Source: Verrucomicrobiota bacterium (GTDB taxonomy: Bacteria; Verrucomicrobiota; Verrucomicrobiia; Limisphaerales; AV2). Taken from it: 9,978 nt of DNA. This document shows positions 1 through 8,177 of this stretch, piece by piece. Made by a program: the position numbers and the translations under genes. Each line of letters begins with the position of its first letter. Position 1 is the first letter of the stretch. The DNA lies in NCBI GenBank assembly GCA_003219345.1, contig QHOP01000050.1:1-9978 (forward strand), read 5' to 3'. The notes under the pieces were generated by a model, which ran no database searches, was not told the DNA's origin, and was given only the letters and a program-made list of their open reading frames with translations.

Positions 1-158
1 AACGTTTCCAACGCGCCGCCCCAGGCGATGACCTGATCAAATACTGCGTTAACAGATTGCTCAGGCTGTGGAGCCGGTTTGAAGACCCTGAAGTTTTCAA
101 AGTCGGTATACATGGAGAGCAGGACCTGGTTGCGCACCGTGGCGATTCGCACCTCGGC
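1..158 (-). pseudogene. C-terminal fragment of an NADPH-dependent FMN reductase-like flavoprotein
   Basis: The minus-strand frame is open from just after the DUF899 stop codon (252-254) to the window edge. From about position 158 downward it reads like the end of flavodoxin-fold NAD(P)H-dependent FMN reductases: EVRIATVRNPVLLS, then YTDFENFRVFKP, then VNAVFDQVIAWGGAL. In that family this block lies near the C-terminus, so only about 50 residues survive; the N-terminal FMN-binding part is absent because the DUF899 gene occupies that place. The first plausible ATG (111) is inside the block, so it is probably not expressed as a working enzyme. It runs off the left edge, so the true stop is not visible. 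The family call is from memory of the motif and is moderate. The alternative is an unrelated small protein. Confidence 0.42.
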
Positions 159-246
159 CAGCGTCGTTGCGGGTCGGCGCGACGAAGAAGGCAGCAAACT
201 GGCCACCGAACTTCGCAAACTCGGCGCGGAAGAAATCTTTGTCGGT
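151..246 (+). pseudogene. Short-chain dehydrogenase (SDR) remnant
   Basis: The plus-strand frame reads SVVAGRRDEEGSKLATELR followed by KLGAEEIFVG. This resembles the segment after beta-strand 2 in classical SDR enzymes, where GRR binds the NADP adenosine phosphate and the helix leads to the FV-x-AD strand. Neither the upstream TGxxxGIG cofactor motif nor the downstream YxxxK active site is present, and homology stops at about 246. It is therefore at most a fragment of about 30 residues. It lies back to back with the minus-strand flavoprotein fragment, which suggests a rearranged, decaying patch. Low-to-moderate confidence, because a short match on one strand can be chance. Confidence 0.3.
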
Positions 247-251
247 GCGCC

Positions 252-1028
252 TCAAGCGCAGCCGTCGTTTGACGCGCCTTTGTATTGGTTGTGGTAACGC
301 ACCCAATCCTGCGTGGCGTCAGGATTTTCGTCGCGGCCCTTGGCGGTCAGGTCGAGAAAATTGTAGGTGGTGTTCATCAGGTCAATCCCGCGCTCATAAG
401 TCGAGTAGGTGTGGTAAATGTCGCCGTTCTTGTCGCGGTAAAACGCGCTGACACCTTGCTTTTCGTCAATTTTCATTTCTCGGAGGAGGTACGGCGTGGC
501 GTCGTACTTGCCGTAATTGTAGGGAAGCACCCCGCTCTTGATCTGCTCCGGCGTGAACGACACGTTGAAATCAAAATTGAAATCCGTGTTGAACGAGGAA
601 ACCCATTTGAACCGCCAGCCCATGCGCTCCTTGAACGGTTCAATTTCCGTCAGCGGCGCACGGGAAACGACGGCGAACGCCGTGTCGCGCTGTCCAATGT
701 GAATGTTGACGCTGTCGAAATGGTCCGCCCAAAACGAGCAATGAGAGCAACCTTCCTTCCAGCCCGGCCCGAACATGAAGTGATAGATGAGGAGCTGGCT
801 CTTACCGCAGAACAAATCAGCGAGCGTCACCTTGCCCGTCGGCCCCTCGAAAACGTATTCCTTTTCGATTTTGACCCAGGGCAGCTTGCGACGTTGCAGG
901 TTCAATTCGTCGCGCAGTTTCGAGAACTTCTTTTCTTTAACCAGAAGTTTCTTGCGGGCGACAAGCCATTCTTTTTGCGACACGACCTTACGGTTTTCGA
1001 TTCCGCGGACGGTTTTGATTTTCGGCAT
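252..1028 (-). CDS. DUF899 family thioredoxin-like protein
   Basis: 258 residues, close to full length for the DUF899 (PF05988) family, whose members have a thioredoxin-like fold and no firmly established substrate. The charged N-terminal helix (about 15-50, rich in Lys/Arg/Glu) leads to LPWVKIEKEYVF and the strand LLIYHFMFGPGW (79-90). Then comes the motif CSHCSFWAD (94-102), a CxxC pair where thioredoxins carry their redox cysteines. Other family blocks are VSRAPLTEIEPFKERMGW (121-138), VSSFNTDFNFDF (143-154), GVSAFYRDKNGDIYHTYSTY (192-211) and the end block DLMNTTYNFLDLTAKGRDE (216-234). The last nine residues (after HNQYK) look unlike the family, and the stop lies against gene debris, so the tail may have been replaced. 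The ATG at 1026-1028 has no strong Shine-Dalgarno. A thiol-redox role is an inference from CxxC and fold. It is likely transcribed alone: the next minus-strand gene ends 343 bp upstream. Confidence 0.88.
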   Translation of the reverse strand: MPKIKTVRGIENRKVVSQKEWLVARKKLLVKEKKFSKLRDELNLQRRKLPWVKIEKEYVFEGPTGKVTLADLFCGKSQLLIYHFMFGPGWKEGCSHCSFWADHFDSVNIHIGQRDTAFAVVSRAPLTEIEPFKERMGWRFKWVSSFNTDFNFDFNVSFTPEQIKSGVLPYNYGKYDATPYLLREMKIDEKQGVSAFYRDKNGDIYHTYSTYERGIDLMNTTYNFLDLTAKGRDENPDATQDWVRYHNQYKGASNDGCA

Positions 1029-1050
1029 AATGTTCTGCTTTGTTTTATTG

Positions 1051-1078
1051 TTGCTACGTTGTTAGTTTAGATTTTCAA
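1051..1078 (-). promoter_or_regulatory. Possible sigma-70-type promoter for the DUF899 gene
   Basis: Read on the minus strand, TTGAAA (1073-1078) is followed after 16 bases by TAGCAA (1051-1056), about 22 bases before the ATG. The -35 box fits well (5 of 6); the -10 box is weak (3 of 6). The surrounding 50 bases are clearly AT-richer than the genes, as expected for a promoter. Sequence resemblance only. Confidence 0.25.
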
Positions 1079-1371
1079 ACGGAATTTGCAGGTGTTTCAG
1101 AATTTCCAATCACCAGAACGGGTTTATTTCAGTGTACACAGGCCCGACCTCGCATAAGCCGAGCAAATCCCAATCACACATCATTGCGTTCATTGGGCAT
1201 CGACTCCAGCAGCACTGACGGTTTAATCGGTGGTTAGCAACCACCCTAGCTGCACCTACGGAGGATGCGTTTCACGGCAACCCAAATTCTGGCGCGGCGG
1301 CCGCGAGCCGATCCCAGACGCTGTCTCCCGCGACGTTGGATGCGCTGATTTCCACGCCTAGACGCGCTCAG
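1079..1371. other. Intergenic stretch without a recognisable gene
   Basis: The stretch between the end of the dehydrogenase gene (1372) and the DUF899 promoter area holds no frame with family resemblance and no tRNA-like or rRNA-like sequence. The only structure seen is the compact hairpin at 1229-1245, listed separately. The right part, about 1280-1371, is GC-rich and matches no motif I recognise. Confidence 0.6.
1229..1245. terminator. Small perfect hairpin downstream of the dehydrogenase gene
   Basis: GGTGGTTAGCAACCACC forms a perfect 7-bp stem (GGTGGTT/AACCACC) with a 3-base loop. It lies about 127 bp past the stop codon of the minus-strand dehydrogenase gene and upstream of the DUF899 gene, where a terminator of the HAD-dehydrogenase transcript would be useful. 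Read on the minus strand it is followed by GATTAAACC rather than a U-tract, so it is not a classical intrinsic terminator. It could instead be a protein-binding palindrome or chance. Confidence 0.3.
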
Positions 1372-2403
1372 TCAATCCGCTGTGCCTTGGAATTTGACAA
1401 CGATTTTGCCGAGGTGCGAACCGCTCTCCAAATACCCCAACGCTTCGCGCGCTCGTGCGAAGGCAAAGATTTTGTCGATTACCGGCTTCAAGTGGTTCAC
1501 GGCGATGGCGCGGTTCATGTCTTCGAACATCCGGCGCGAGCCGACGAAGATGCCTTGCAGCCGGAGGCTTTTCATGACGACCCGAATTGGATCGAAACCG
1601 CTCCCGCTCGCCAGAACCCCGATGACGGAAACACGGCCATTGATGCGCGCCGCGTTCACGGATTTCGGCAAAGTGCCAGCGCCCCCCACCTCGACCACAT
1701 GGTCCACGCCGATTCCATCCGTCAGGCGCAGAACCTCTTTGTCCCAGTCGGGTGTTTTCTTGTAGTTGATGGTTTCATCCGCGCCGAGTTCGCGGACTCG
1801 CGCGAGCTTTTCATCGCTGCTCGACGTCGCGATCACCCGCGCGCCGTGCATTTTGGCGAACTGGAGCGCGAAAATCGAAACACCGCCTGTGCCGAGTGTC
1901 AAAACCGTGTCGCCGGCTTTCAGACGCCCAAGATGGACCAACGCGTTCCAGGCCGTCACACCAGCGCAGGGCAGCGTGGCGGCTTCCTCGAACGAAAGAT
2001 GGCCGGGGATTTGGACCAGACCGTTCTCGTGGAACGCGCCGCATTCGCGCAGGACCCCATCAAGATCGCCGCCGCCCAGCGCGGTGCGAGCCTTTTCCGC
2101 GGAACGTTCGCCGTCGAGCCAACCCTGCATGAAAATCGGACAAACACGGTCGCCGGTCTTCCAGCGGGTCACGCCTTCGCCCACTGAGACGATCTCGCCC
2201 GCGCCGTCGGAGACCGGCACCGCCGGGAAGCAGGCCTTCGGATTGTAGAGCCCTCTGGCAAACAACAAATCACGGTAGTTTAATGACGCCGCATGGAACT
2301 TCACGACGACTTCGTGCGCGGCGGGGTGCGGCGTATCGCGTTCGACCAATGCCAGATTTTCCAATCCAAACTTTCGATACTCGTATGCTTTCATGGTTGA
2401 CAT
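1372..2403 (-). CDS. Zinc-independent NAD(P)-dependent medium-chain dehydrogenase (quinone oxidoreductase-like)
   Basis: 343 residues, the usual length of the medium-chain dehydrogenase/reductase (MDR) superfamily. The N-terminal GroES-like domain (about 5-130) shows VVVKFHAASLNYRDLLFARG (32-51) and VPVSDGAGEIVSVGEGV (62-78). The catalytic-zinc Cys/His pair of alcohol dehydrogenases is absent: NYRD stands where a zinc ligand would be, as in quinone oxidoreductase/enoyl reductase branches. The Rossmann domain carries GTGGVSIFALQFAKMHGARV (171-190) followed by the start of a nucleotide-binding loop, SSSDEKL. The C-terminal block ALGYLESGSHLGKIVVKF (321-338) is typical. The expected reaction is NAD(P)H-dependent reduction of an enone/quinone or alcohol oxidation; the substrate cannot be read from sequence. 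The ATG at 2403 follows the HAD gene stop by 7 bases. GAGGAG (2407-2412) overlaps that TGA stop, pointing to translational coupling. The spacing is short for this ATG (3 nt) and long for the next (ATG at 2394, 12 nt), so the exact start is open. Confidence 0.9.
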   Translation of the reverse strand: MSTMKAYEYRKFGLENLALVERDTPHPAAHEVVVKFHAASLNYRDLLFARGLYNPKACFPAVPVSDGAGEIVSVGEGVTRWKTGDRVCPIFMQGWLDGERSAEKARTALGGGDLDGVLRECGAFHENGLVQIPGHLSFEEAATLPCAGVTAWNALVHLGRLKAGDTVLTLGTGGVSIFALQFAKMHGARVIATSSSDEKLARVRELGADETINYKKTPDWDKEVLRLTDGIGVDHVVEVGGAGTLPKSVNAARINGRVSVIGVLASGSGFDPIRVVMKSLRLQGIFVGSRRMFEDMNRAIAVNHLKPVIDKIFAFARAREALGYLESGSHLGKIVVKFQGTAD

Positions 2404-2410
2404 ACTCTCC

Positions 2411-3250
2411 TCAGTTGCCTGACACGCTCTCGGGCAGGACGGGTCGCGAAGGCTCTTCGTGAAATGTCAGCCGGTCAGTCCGCACTTTGTCCCAGTCCTG
2501 CAAAGCGATACCGCGCGACTCGAACAGCTCACGAATCTGTTGCGCGTTCCATTTGAGAATGTCCTCCAAAACCGGCACCAGAACGCAAAGCGCATTGTCG
2601 CTCAGCACCGTCCGCCTGGCGATGGGCACGATATAGGGGTTCTCAGAAACGGCGATGGTGAAACCGTCCCGCCGGTTGACGTGCAGCATCACGTGCACAT
2701 CAGAACTGCCGTCACCCACGTAAACAATGTGGTCGGGGCTGATTTGGAGCTGGGATTGCAACTCATCCAGCATAACCACCTTGCCATAGCCTGCCCCAAC
2801 GCGAGTGATGGATTGGATTTCTCCAGTCTTCAGGTCGTAATTGAATCGCGTCGCGAAGATGTGGTCTGGCGGAACAATTCCCGCCAGTGCCGACTGGATT
2901 ACCTCTTCCGGCGCGGCGGAGATCACATAGAAGGAAAAGCGATGCCCCTCGATTCCTTCTTTCAATACCTGCGTGAGCAGTTCGATGTTCGCTTTCAATC
3001 GAATGCGTTTGCCCGTTTCGATGAGATGCTCTTTCCGCACGCAGCGGTATTCAGGATCGTGCAAGATCAGGTAAGCGAGTTCTCCACCTTGCTGCACAAG
3101 CCGCGTGCGCGCCATCCCTGCCACCTTTTCCTGGAAGCCCGGCCGCCCCAGCAATTCACTGAGCACGATGCCGGAATCGTTGAAACTCAACGTCTGGTCG
3201 AAATCACTCGCCAGCAGGTACTGTTTGTGACCATTGATCTGGTTCTTCAT
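2411..3250 (-). CDS. HAD-superfamily phosphatase (phosphoserine-phosphatase-like)
   Basis: 279 residues from the chosen start. All four HAD motifs are visible. Motif I is ASDFDQT (nucleophile Asp16, acid/base Asp18). Motif II is the Ser of VISAAP (about 111). Motif III is the Lys of GYGK (about 157). Motif IV is GDGSSD (Asp180 and Asp184, Mg2+ ligands). The helical cap between motifs I and II (about 25-100) fits the HAD-IB type shared by SerB and related phosphatases. The enzyme should be a cytosolic Mg2+-dependent phosphomonoesterase; the substrate is unknown, and the 85-residue tail after motif IV makes canonical SerB less likely. The start ATG at 3248-3250 is chosen because AAGGA (3256-3260) lies 5 nt upstream. 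In-frame alternatives exist at ATG 3256 and GTG 3277, the latter giving 288 residues. It is the first gene of a tight pair with the dehydrogenase and is divergent from the GntR/LacI-type regulator. Confidence 0.88.
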   Translation of the reverse strand: MKNQINGHKQYLLASDFDQTLSFNDSGIVLSELLGRPGFQEKVAGMARTRLVQQGGELAYLILHDPEYRCVRKEHLIETGKRIRLKANIELLTQVLKEGIEGHRFSFYVISAAPEEVIQSALAGIVPPDHIFATRFNYDLKTGEIQSITRVGAGYGKVVMLDELQSQLQISPDHIVYVGDGSSDVHVMLHVNRRDGFTIAVSENPYIVPIARRTVLSDNALCVLVPVLEDILKWNAQQIRELFESRGIALQDWDKVRTDRLTFHEEPSRPVLPESVSGN

Positions 3251-3255
3251 CGTCA

Positions 3256-3260
3256 TCCTT
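3256..3260 (-). promoter_or_regulatory. Ribosome binding site deciding the HAD phosphatase start
   Basis: On the minus strand AAGGA is followed by TGACG and then the ATG at 3250, a near-ideal 5-nt spacing. The upstream in-frame GTG (3277) has no comparable site. The annotated start was therefore placed at 3250. Confidence 0.5.
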
Positions 3261-3277
3261 TCCAGGCGTTTCATCAC

Positions 3278-3523
3278 GGAATGAACGGAGCGTGAATCCA
3301 GGCCGCGAACCGGCTGGCTGCTTTATCTTCAGTATCGGTTCTATTCGTTGGCGCGCCCGCGGATGGGCGCTGGTGTGCTGCGAGTGCGCTTCCCAAACCG
3401 ATTTTTGCTCCGTCAGCCCTCCAGAGGGTGGCAGGCAACGTCGCTTCTGTTGTCCTCATCGATTCGTTTTTCATGTCTGTTCGATACCTACCGCATCGGC
3501 TCCACGTGCGCCAATTGCAATGG
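3278..3523. other. Divergent intergenic region between HAD phosphatase and regulator
   Basis: About 340 bp separate the two divergent gene starts. A minus-strand open frame crosses it (down to 3274), but it has a low-complexity composition, no recognisable family and no ribosome binding site, so it is not called. The HAD-gene promoter must lie here; I see no convincing -35/-10 pair for it. Confidence 0.5.
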
Positions 3524-3551
3524 TGACAGATTTGTAAAAAGCTGATAATAC
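3524..3551 (+). promoter_or_regulatory. Possible promoter of the GntR/LacI-type regulator
   Basis: GTGACA (3524-3529, 5 of 6 to a -35 box) is followed after 16 bases by TAATAC (3546-3551). The neighbouring GATAAT (3544-3549) fits the -10 consensus better but at only 14-base spacing. The stretch 3531-3551 is AT-rich in a GC-rich background. Transcription would begin near 3558-3560, just before the candidate operator. Sequence resemblance only. Confidence 0.3.
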
Positions 3552-3563
3552 CACCCTGCAACT

Positions 3564-3574
3564 TGTCACTGACA
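3564..3574. promoter_or_regulatory. Candidate operator palindrome for the adjacent regulator
   Basis: TGTCACTGACA is a perfect inverted repeat (TGTCA/TGACA around a central C), 19 bp before the regulator's ATG and just after its proposed promoter. The half-site recurs: TGACAGAT occurs here at 3570-3577 and again 45 bp upstream at 3525-3532, inside the proposed -35 box. Odd-spaced short palindromes of this type are common GntR-family operators, and GntR/LacI-type repressors often autoregulate. Binding is inferred, not shown. Confidence 0.4.
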
Positions 3575-3593
3575 GATCAACTGGATTGTGAAG

Positions 3594-4709
3594 ATGGAGA
3601 GCAAGCATCGCGAAGTCTCGCGGCAACTGTTGAGCGAGATTGCGACCGGAAAATATGGACCTTCCGGTCGCATTCCGAGCGAGGCACAACTTGTCAAGAG
3701 GTTCGGCGTGTCACGACCAACGGTCGGGCGCGCGTTGCGTGACCTTCAGACCGAGGGTCTCATCGAGCGACGGGCCGGTTCTGGAACCTTCGTGCGACGG
3801 CAAACGCCGAACTCGCCTGCCGCGCGTCAACTCGGCCTGCTCATTCCCGGGCTGGGTGCGGTTGAGATTTTCGGTCTTATCTGCGGAGAACTCGCCAGTC
3901 TCGCGCGCGCGACCGAATACACCTTGCTATGGGGTGATTTCGCGCACCTGCAGCAGGACCAGGACATGAGCCAGGAGCACGCCGTGAAACTGTGCGAACA
4001 GTTTATCGAGCGGCGCGTTGCGGGTGTCTTCTTCGCTCCCTTTGATCTCACCGACGGGAAGGAGGAGGCCAACCACCGCATCGCGGAACGCTTTGGTAAA
4101 GCGGGCATTCCTGTCGTGCTGCTTGATCGTGACATGGTGCCGTTCCCCCATCGCAGCAACCTCGACCTTGTCGGCATCGACAATCTCGCGGCCGGCTGTC
4201 TTCTGGCCGAGCACCTGTTCAAACTCGGCTGCCGGCGCCTCGCGTTTCTGGCCATGCCGCACTCCCCGCCGACGGTGGATGCGCGGATCGCCGGCGTGCG
4301 CGAAGCTTTGGTGCGCCATCAACTGGAACTGCGGCCTGACTGGATACACCTCGGTGACCCGGAGGATATCAGATTCGTGAGTTCTCTCATTGCAAGTCGG
4401 CGCTGGGATGCGGTCATCTGCGGCAACGATCTGACGGCCGCTCATTTGATGCGCACCTTGGAGAAGAAAAATGTCCGCGTCCCGCGACATCTCAGAGTCG
4501 TGGGCTTCGATGACGCCAAATACGCCACTCTCCTGAGCGTCCCGCTGACGACCGTCCATCAACCTTGCCGCGACATCGCCGTAACCGCCTATCGCGCCAT
4601 GCTGGAGCGCATCGCGGAGCCGACGCTGCCTGCCCGCAGTCTGCGGCTCACACCGCGCCTCGTTGTCCGCGAATCCTGCGGTGCCTATCTGCCTGGGAAG
4701 GAGAAGTGA
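3594..4709 (+). CDS. GntR-type winged-helix regulator with LacI-type effector-binding domain
   Basis: 371 residues. Residues 1-70 are a GntR winged helix: HREVSRQLLSEIATGKYGPS, then RIPSEAQLVKRFGVSRPTVG (helix-turn-helix) and LIERRAGSGTFV (wing). Residues about 78-360 form a periplasmic-binding-protein-like LacI/GalR effector domain: QLGLLIPGLG (79-88), GVFFAPFD (144-151), GIPVVLLDRD (171-180), VGIDNLAAG (193-201), AVICGNDLTAAHLMRTL (273-289) and VVGFDDAKYATLLSVPLTTV (302-321). This domain order is known from AraR-type regulators, which bind a sugar and act mainly as repressors. The ligand cannot be named from sequence. ATG 3594 is preferred over GTG 3588 because GGA (3583-3585) lies 8 nt upstream of the ATG. 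No sugar operon sits beside it; the divergent HAD phosphatase-dehydrogenase pair is the nearest candidate target, besides itself. After the stop comes the repeat-filled convergent gap. Confidence 0.9.
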   Translation: MESKHREVSRQLLSEIATGKYGPSGRIPSEAQLVKRFGVSRPTVGRALRDLQTEGLIERRAGSGTFVRRQTPNSPAARQLGLLIPGLGAVEIFGLICGELASLARATEYTLLWGDFAHLQQDQDMSQEHAVKLCEQFIERRVAGVFFAPFDLTDGKEEANHRIAERFGKAGIPVVLLDRDMVPFPHRSNLDLVGIDNLAAGCLLAEHLFKLGCRRLAFLAMPHSPPTVDARIAGVREALVRHQLELRPDWIHLGDPEDIRFVSSLIASRRWDAVICGNDLTAAHLMRTLEKKNVRVPRHLRVVGFDDAKYATLLSVPLTTVHQPCRDIAVTAYRAMLERIAEPTLPARSLRLTPRLVVRESCGAYLPGKEK

Positions 4710-4736
4710 CACCACGATGAGACGACCAAAAGACAT

Positions 4737-4857
4737 GATCATAGTCCCAATGCGCGGATAACAGACCGTGAAGGCCCTCACCCCTTCCTCTCCACCAATG
4801 AGGGAGAGCGTGGCTGGAGGTCGGGTGAGGGGGTGGTTCATGGTCCCGATGCGTGCG
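4737..4857. repeat. Palindromic intergenic repeat (variant copy) with flanking direct repeats
   Basis: Complementary blocks CCCTCACCC (4775-4783) and GGGTGAGGG (4823-4831), with the inner pair CTCTCC and GGAGAG (4803-4808), fold as a long interrupted hairpin. Flanking it are similar direct copies: TCATAGTCCCAATGCG (from 4738) and TCATGGTCCCGATGCG (from 4839), differing at two positions. The right flank GGTTCATGGTCCC echoes GGTTCATGGCCCC of the tandem units that follow, so this is a divergent member of the same family. Non-coding; it lies between convergent genes and may help end transcription. Confidence 0.6.
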
Positions 4858-4879
4858 CAAAAGCGCAGGGAGGCTACCC

Positions 4880-5156
4880 ATGAACCGACCCACCCCTGGC
4901 CCCTCCCAGGAGGGGAACTCGGCAAGCGCGCTCCGACATTGACTCCCCTCCTCCGGAGGGGTTGGGGGTGGGTTCATGGCCCCAACTCACGTCTAATCTT
5001 TGGAGGTGTTCGCTCTCCATGAACCGACCCACCCTTGACCCCTCCCAGGAGGGGAACTCGGCAAGCGTGCCCGACGTTGACTCCCCTCCTCCCGAGGGGT
5101 TGGGGGTGGGTTCATGGCCCCAACTCACGTCCGGGTTTTGGAGGTGTTCCCTCTCC
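4880..5156. repeat. Two tandem GC-rich palindromic repeat units (139 and 138 bp) plus a stub
   Basis: Unit 1 is 4880-5018 and unit 2 is 5019-5156; a third begins with ATGAACC at 5157 but diverges within 11 bases. The units are nearly identical. Each opens with CATGAACC-GACCCACCC and later carries the reverse complement GGTGGGTTCATGG, so the first roughly 100 bases fold as one long imperfect hairpin (in unit 1, arms 4878-4906 and 4955-4979). Two small hairpins nest inside: CCCCTCC-CA-GGAGGGG (4900-4915) and CCCCTCC-TCC-GGAGGGG (4945-4961). A roughly 38-bp tail (CCCCAACTCACGTC... GGAGGTGTTC) ends each unit. Translations of both strands give low-complexity Pro/Gly/Ser-rich peptides, so I treat it as non-coding. 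It lies between convergent genes, where the hairpins could act as a bidirectional transcription barrier (inference). Confidence 0.85.
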
Positions 5157-5184
5157 ATGAACCTACCGCAAACACGACGCCGAT

Positions 5185-7965
<2,781 letters not shown>

Positions 7966-8026
7966 AAATCAAAAGAGTTGCGTTTCAGTCAGATTTCTTC
8001 GGTGAATTCCATCGAAACGAACCGCG

Positions 8027-8054
8027 AGCCTAACAAAGGTCGAAGAAGTGTCAA
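8027..8054 (-). promoter_or_regulatory. Candidate ppdK promoter
   Basis: On the minus strand a perfect TTGACA (8049-8054) is followed after 16 bases by TAGGCT (8027-8032), giving a leader of about 55 nt before the ppdK ATG. The -10 box is weak (3 of 6). The insertion sequence begins about 30 bp upstream of the -35 box, so the core promoter looks spared, but any activator site further upstream would be separated. Confidence 0.4.
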
Positions 8055-8083
8055 CGGCTGAGTTAACAACTGTGTGCTTGGGG

Positions 8084-8100
8084 CAGGGTCTTTTCATTCG
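8084..8100. repeat. Predicted left terminal inverted repeat of the insertion sequence
   Basis: CAGGGTCTTTTCATTCG lies 94 bp before the transposase ATG. Its GTCTTT core is matched in inverted orientation by AAAGAC at the window end (9973-9978). Beyond the core the similarity is weak. The repeat length is not defined because the other end is incomplete. Confidence 0.45.
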
Positions 8101-8177
8101 TGAAAGGAAGTGGTTGAAGTTCAAGGCTAAAAAATTCTGCTAGACACGGAACGTGATTTTTGCTGTGCTAGGCTGGG

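Noticed and set aside
1336..2187. Long plus-strand open frame of 283 residues
   Set aside because: It lies opposite the dehydrogenase gene, whose family motifs are clear; the plus-strand translation shows none. It is an antisense shadow in GC-rich DNA.
2459..3295. Plus-strand open frame of 278 residues opposite the phosphatase
   Set aside because: All four HAD motifs read on the minus strand; the plus-strand translation has no recognisable domain.
3274..3561. Small minus-strand gene of 95 residues between the phosphatase and the regulator
   Set aside because: No family resemblance, biased composition, no ribosome binding site, and it covers the divergent promoter region.
4880..5156. CRISPR array
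   Set aside because: The units are 138-139 bp, similar over almost their whole length, with no short repeats separated by unique spacers and no cas genes.
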